A DNA stretch of 64,000 nt from Rikenellaceae bacterium. GTDB taxonomy: Bacteria; Bacteroidota; Bacteroidia; Bacteroidales; Rikenellaceae. The stretch lies in NCBI GenBank assembly GCA_015060105.1, contig SUZD01000003.1:62001-126000 (forward strand), in the 5' to 3' direction. A program made the translations under genes and the position numbers. The notes under the pieces were generated by a model. That model had not been told where the DNA came from. It did not search any database and saw only the letters and a program-made list of their open reading frames with translations. Of the stretch, positions 60,632 through 64,000 are shown one piece after another (position 1 is the first letter of the stretch; each line of letters begins with the position of its first letter).

Positions 60632-61552
60632 CTATTTCAGTAAGAATCTCTCACAATCCAAAGCCGCAATACAGCCACTTGCTGCGGCTGTTATGGCTTG
60701 ACGATAGTGCGGGTCGCGAACATCGCCCGCCGCAAAAACACCCTCGATATTGGTGCGACTTGTGCCCGGAACGGTTACGATATAACCCTGCTCGTCCAAC
60801 TCCAATTGACCTTTTACAAGATCGGTTACGGGCGAGTGACCGATGGCAAGGAAGAATCCCATAATGTCGATAGTGCGCTCGCTGCCATCTGCACCACGCA
60901 GCAGAGCTCCCGTAACGCCATCTTCGTCACCCAGCACTTCGATAGTGTTGTGTTCCCACAAAACCTCGATGTTGGGCGTATTGCGAACACGCTCCTGCAT
61001 AGCCTCCGATGCGCGCAGATAGGGCTTGCGGACAATCATATAAACCTTGCGACAAATCGAAGCCAAATAGGTCGCCTCCTCGCAAGCGGTGTCGCCACCA
61101 CCCACAACTGCCACATCTTTTCCACGATAGAAGAAACCGTCGCAGGTTGCACAAGCACTGACGCCCATACCGCGAAACTTGTTCTCGCTCGGCAGACCCA
61201 GATACTTGGCTGTGGCTCCTGTTGCGACAATCACGCTCTCGGCCTCAATCTCGGTAGTGCCATCAACGATTGCTTTGAACGGGCGTTGCGACAAATCGAG
61301 TGATGTAACCACGCCATAACGAATGTCGGCTCCGAACTTCTTGGCTTGACGACGCATATCGTCCATCATCACACTGCCAAGCACTCCGTCGGGGTATCCC
61401 GGAAAGTTCTCGACTTCGGTTGTGGTTGTGAGTTGTCCTCCCGGCTCGATACCTTCGTAAAGTACGGGCGATAGGTTGGCTCTTGATGTGTATATGGCTG
61501 CGGTAAAACCTGCGGGTCCGCTACCTATGATTAAGCATTTAACTTGTTCCAT
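60632..61552 (-). CDS. trxB: Thioredoxin reductase
   Basis: NADPH-dependent flavoenzyme, 306 residues, keeping thioredoxin reduced. FAD site KCLIIGSGPAGFTAAIYTSR at the N-terminus, GGQLTTTTEVENFPGYPDGV, redox centre CATCDGFF (near 135-138), NADPH site AVVGGGDTACEEATYLASI and the C-terminal FAD motif GVFAAGDVRDPHYRQAITAA. It stands 12 bp after the response-regulator gene and 3 bp before the LuxE-like gene, so it may be under that two-component system. Confidence 0.95.
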   Translation of the reverse strand: MEQVKCLIIGSGPAGFTAAIYTSRANLSPVLYEGIEPGGQLTTTTEVENFPGYPDGVLGSVMMDDMRRQAKKFGADIRYGVVTSLDLSQRPFKAIVDGTTEIEAESVIVATGATAKYLGLPSENKFRGMGVSACATCDGFFYRGKDVAVVGGGDTACEEATYLASICRKVYMIVRKPYLRASEAMQERVRNTPNIEVLWEHNTIEVLGDEDGVTGALLRGADGSERTIDIMGFFLAIGHSPVTDLVKGQLELDEQGYIVTVPGTSRTNIEGVFAAGDVRDPHYRQAITAAASGCIAALDCERFLLK

Positions 61553-61564
61553 ATTGTGTTCGTG

Positions 61565-62218
61565 TTATAGTTCTATGAGTTTGTTTTTGATTGCATAATA
61601 TACGAGATTTGCGCTGTTGCGACACCCCGTTTTTTCGAGAATGTTGGCTCGGTGCTTATCAACCGTTCGCTTCGAGATGAAGAGCTTGTCGGCAATCTCT
61701 TGGTTTGATAGTCCTCGGCAAACCTCAATCAGAATTTCGGTTTCGCGTGCCGAGAGAGTCTCCGTTTCTACCTCTTCCGATAGTCCATCGGCGGGTCGTA
61801 ACTGACCTACCAACATCTGTAACAACTCTTGTGAGAAGTAACTGCCGCCATTACAAACATTTTCGACAGCTGCAACCACCTCTTGCAACTCGCTACTTTT
61901 GAGCAGAAAACCTTTGGCACCTGCGGCAACCATTTCGAAATAATACTCCCTGTCGCCGTGCATCGAGAGCGCAATAATTTTTGTGTCGGGGTACAGCTCA
62001 CACACCTTGCGTGTAGCCTCGATACCGCCCATAATGGGCATGTCTATATCCATCAAAACCACATCAACGGTCGATGTTTTGAGCCGCTCGATAACCTCCT
62101 CGCCATTGGCGGCTTGAAATTCGACCTTCAACGATGTTTTCATCTCGATAAGTCGCACCAAACCTTCGCGGAAAAGTTCGTGGTCATCGGCTATTGCTAT
62201 TTTAATGATTTGTTCCAT
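61565..62218 (-). CDS. NarL/LuxR-family response regulator
   Basis: 217-residue transcription regulator. Receiver domain (1-120): acidic pocket ADDHE (10-14), phospho-acceptor Asp57 in VVLMDIDMPIMGG, conserved Ser/Thr in IIALSMH and Lys in GFLLKSS. The C-terminal LuxR-type helix-turn-helix (about 150-215) reads LSARETEILIEVCRGLSNQE and ISKRTVDKHRANI. The chosen start (ATG at 62218) overlaps the kinase 3' end by 17 bp; another ATG at 62242 is possible. Partner of the upstream kinase; targets unknown, possibly its own operon. Confidence 0.93.
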   Translation of the reverse strand: MEQIIKIAIADDHELFREGLVRLIEMKTSLKVEFQAANGEEVIERLKTSTVDVVLMDIDMPIMGGIEATRKVCELYPDTKIIALSMHGDREYYFEMVAAGAKGFLLKSSELQEVVAAVENVCNGGSYFSQELLQMLVGQLRPADGLSEEVETETLSARETEILIEVCRGLSNQEIADKLFISKRTVDKHRANILEKTGCRNSANLVYYAIKNKLIEL

Positions 62219-63173
62219 CGTGTTGTTTGTTAAGTTTGACATTGATGGTTGCCTTCATGCCGTTGCCTGGCGAGCTCTCCAACTCAAATGAACCGTTGAT
62301 AGAGCCAATACGCGACGATATGTTTGACAAGCCCATTCCCGAGTATGTTATTTCGGGACGGAAACCTCGACCATTGTCGGAGTAAATAAGGTCGATTTCG
62401 TCAGCCAATGCGTTTATTGTAATGTTGATTGCGGTGCACTTCGAGTGCTTGATGCTGTTGCCTACCAACTCGCACACCACGCGATAGAGGATAATCTCGA
62501 TGTCCGTATCGAAACGTCTTGCCCCCAAATTCGATTTGATGTCGAAGTTGATTTTATTGATTGCCGACACCTTCGATGTGAAGTTGTTGATACCTTTGCC
62601 CAGACCGAACTCGCTCAAAACTTGTGGGCTCAGATTGTTGGAAATCTCACGCAGAGAACGCAACGCCTCGTCAATAACCTGTGTTGTTCCGCGCATGGTA
62701 TCACGGTCGGCCTCCGAGAGTGCCGATGTGTCGATTACCGATAGCGACATCTTGGCCGACGAGAGCAATGGACCCAAACCATCGTGCAACTCTTTCGAAA
62801 AACGGATTCGCTCTTTCTCCTCGGTGCGGAGTACGGTCGAGAGGATACGCTTATTGGTTAGTTGTCGTTGGAAATTGAGTCGGTCGATGTAGAATACGAG
62901 TTTGCGTGCATATAGAACACCGACAAACAGACTTATGGAGACAATCAATACAAGCCAAGTGCTGGCAATCTCGATTCCGAATCGATAGTTTTCGATGTCG
63001 ATGTTGATTTTTGCGATGTATCGCAGAACGCTCAATGCCGACAAAACCAACAACGCAAAGGTTACCATAATCCACACAATATTGAATTTGGTTTGGCGAA
63101 TAAGCGAGATAGCCGCTACCGAAGCAATCAGCAGCAGAACAATGGTTATGATGAGCAGAACTTTAATTACCAT
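62202..63173 (-). CDS. HisKA_3-type sensor histidine kinase
   Basis: Membrane histidine kinase of 323 residues, partner of the adjacent NarL-type regulator. Three N-terminal helices (about 4-25, 31-53, 66-88) with almost no extracytoplasmic loop, suggesting an intramembrane or membrane-state signal. The H-box is ERIRFSKELHDGLGPLLSSA with His130; HATPase motifs include VVCELVGNSIKHSKCT (N box) and IYSDNGRGFRPE (G1). A -7 element TAACTTTG at 63206-63199 lies 26 bp upstream. It heads the operon that continues to trxB and the glycan genes. Confidence 0.92.
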   Translation of the reverse strand: MVIKVLLIITIVLLLIASVAAISLIRQTKFNIVWIMVTFALLVLSALSVLRYIAKINIDIENYRFGIEIASTWLVLIVSISLFVGVLYARKLVFYIDRLNFQRQLTNKRILSTVLRTEEKERIRFSKELHDGLGPLLSSAKMSLSVIDTSALSEADRDTMRGTTQVIDEALRSLREISNNLSPQVLSEFGLGKGINNFTSKVSAINKINFDIKSNLGARRFDTDIEIILYRVVCELVGNSIKHSKCTAINITINALADEIDLIYSDNGRGFRPEITYSGMGLSNISSRIGSINGSFELESSPGNGMKATINVKLNKQHDGTNH

Positions 63174-63198
63174 ACCGAAAAAGCATTGTTAATTCATT

Positions 63199-63206
63199 CA
63201 AAGTTA
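63199..63206 (-). promoter_or_regulatory. -7 element of the kinase/regulator/trxB operon
   Basis: TAACTTTG on the minus strand with a predicted leader of about 20 nt. No exact -33 TTTG at consensus spacing. Confidence 0.5.
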
Positions 63207-63236
63207 CGAAAAAAAAACAAAAATCGTAGCATAATC

Positions 63237-63265
63237 AAAAAAAGAGCATTTTTAAATGCTCTTTT
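63237..63265 (-). terminator. Terminator of the metallophosphoesterase gene
   Basis: AAAGAGCATTT/AAATGCTCTTT stem followed on the minus strand by T7, 27 bp after the stop codon. Confidence 0.85.
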
Positions 63266-63291
63266 ATAAGGTCAAATGTGTATGTGTGATG

Positions 63292-64000
63292 TTATTTTGT
63301 CGGGATAAGTCGATGTAATGTAATCTCGCTTCGGGTGCCCAACCTCATAGGCATACTGAATGTTCCCGAACCCACCGACACATATATCTTCATACCTCCA
63401 AGCTGATAAGCACCGCGATTATATTCGAACATAATGTCGTTGTACAACGTCACGGGAAAAAGTTGTCCGCCGTGAGTGTGCCCTGCCAGATAGAGGTCAA
63501 TGCCGGCTCGCTCGGCTGCATCGCACCCCACGGGATTGTGGTGTAGCAGTATGGTGGGTCGCTCCCTATCGAAAGGAATGGTGGGTAGCGTATTATCGAC
63601 GGTTTCGTTGGGGCGTGGAGCGCTGTGCATAAAGGAGTTAGCCTCTCCCGACATATAGTTTAAGCCCACGATTTGCACTCCGCCAATCTCCGTCACCTCG
63701 TTTTCGAGCACCACGACACCCACTCCGCGCAGAGCCTCTTTTATTCCTCGGTCATCGGTGTAAATATCGTGATTGCCATTTACAAAGAGGGTTGGTATTC
63801 GGTTGGTCAGTCGGCGCAGAGGCTCGATGGTTTGTGGCGAGTAGTTGTAACGACTATCGAATAAATCGCCTGTAATGACACACGCTTCGGCATTGGTTGC
63901 CAACACTTTATCGACCAAATCTTCGAGATGCTTACTACCTCGGAAGTGTCCCAAATGTATGTCGCTCAACTGCACAATCTCGACCGAGTGCGAGAGCCCC
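63292..64000 (-). CDS. Metallophosphoesterase (5' end cut by window)
   Basis: Calcineurin-like phosphoesterase of the YkuE/YaeI type. At least 235 codons are visible and the frame is still open at base 64000, where it reads GLSHSVEIVQLSDIHLGHF, so the N-terminus (usually membrane-anchoring) is outside. A GTG at 63975 is internal rather than the start. Metal-site motifs: QLSDIHLGHF (D-x-H), VITGDLFDSR (GDxxD), FVNGNHDIYTDD (GNHD), ILLHHNPVGCD and LAGHTHGGQLFPV (GHTH). The substrate is unknown; membrane-bound relatives act on lipid A precursors or other envelope phosphates. Confidence 0.92.
   Translation of the reverse strand, partial: GLSHSVEIVQLSDIHLGHFRGSKHLEDLVDKVLATNAEACVITGDLFDSRYNYSPQTIEPLRRLTNRIPTLFVNGNHDIYTDDRGIKEALRGVGVVVLENEVTEIGGVQIVGLNYMSGEANSFMHSAPRPNETVDNTLPTIPFDRERPTILLHHNPVGCDAAERAGIDLYLAGHTHGGQLFPVTLYNDIMFEYNRGAYQLGGMKIYVSVGSGTFSMPMRLGTRSEITLHRLIPTK

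Overview
The window looks like chromosomal DNA of a gut-type Bacteroidota, order Bacteroidales, probably Alistipes-like (Rikenellaceae). The phylum assignment rests on many promoters of the form TTTG-N19/20-TAnnTTTG, the near absence of Shine-Dalgarno sequences, an LpxC-FabZ fusion, a futalosine-pathway gene (mqnC), and a GT3 glycogen synthase fused to a GT35 phosphorylase. The genus is an inference. No ribosomal RNA, CRISPR array, prophage or complete insertion sequence is visible. About fifty protein genes and five tRNA genes fill most of the window.

Layout. 1-6.6 kb: minus-strand operon znuB-like permease, lptG-like, ribBA, fmt, HAMP membrane protein, trkH (cut by the window start). 6.7-13 kb: mtaB; mqnC with a secreted ADP-ribosylglycohydrolase; a 2[4Fe-4S] ferredoxin; serS; and a glutaminyl cyclase lipoprotein that leads into metH-metF (13-17.6 kb). 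17.6-18.6 kb: three tandem palindromic repeats, then tRNA-Glu, rpsT and tRNA-His as one apparent transcript. 18.6-21.4 kb: iron/cobalamin-type ABC importer. 21.5-22.1 kb: tRNA-Pro(GGG) with a repeat-rich flank. 22.1-24.6 kb: sugar MFS transporter and a secreted C1 peptidase.

The most interesting region is 24.9-28.5 kb. A steroid 5-alpha-reductase homologue very close to human SRD5A1, an Old Yellow Enzyme homologue, a hydroxysteroid-dehydrogenase-like SDR and a HAD phosphatase are packed head to tail behind one promoter. This is the gene set expected for reducing delta-4-3-keto steroids or bile acids to allo/iso-allo products.

28.5-35.7 kb: tRNA-Pro(TGG) with a large palindrome, then a minus-strand run of sulP, meaB, a thioredoxin-like protein, an outer-membrane protein, a K+/H+ antiporter and a TonB-like protein. 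35.7-38 kb: lpxC-fabZ and lpxA. 38-47 kb: glycogen locus (GH57, GT4, GH133 debranching enzyme, and a 1419-residue synthase-phosphorylase fusion). 47-52 kb: hemW, pckA, rubredoxin, mscS, and initiator tRNA with a duplicated 3' flank. 52-57.8 kb: ispD, lpxK, purine nucleoside phosphorylase, ssb, a double SGNH hydrolase and recO. 57.8-63.2 kb: a tight minus-strand operon of histidine kinase, response regulator, trxB, LuxE-like enzyme, Stealth phosphotransferase and GT2. 63.3 kb to the end: a metallophosphoesterase cut by the window edge.

Recurring themes are lipid A synthesis (lpxC/fabZ, lpxA, lpxK, lptG), one-carbon metabolism (metH, metF, fmt), carbon storage, and envelope glycan modification. 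Three of the five tRNA genes have partial or mirrored copies of their own 3' ends in the downstream flank, and a covarying palindromic repeat family occurs at two loci.
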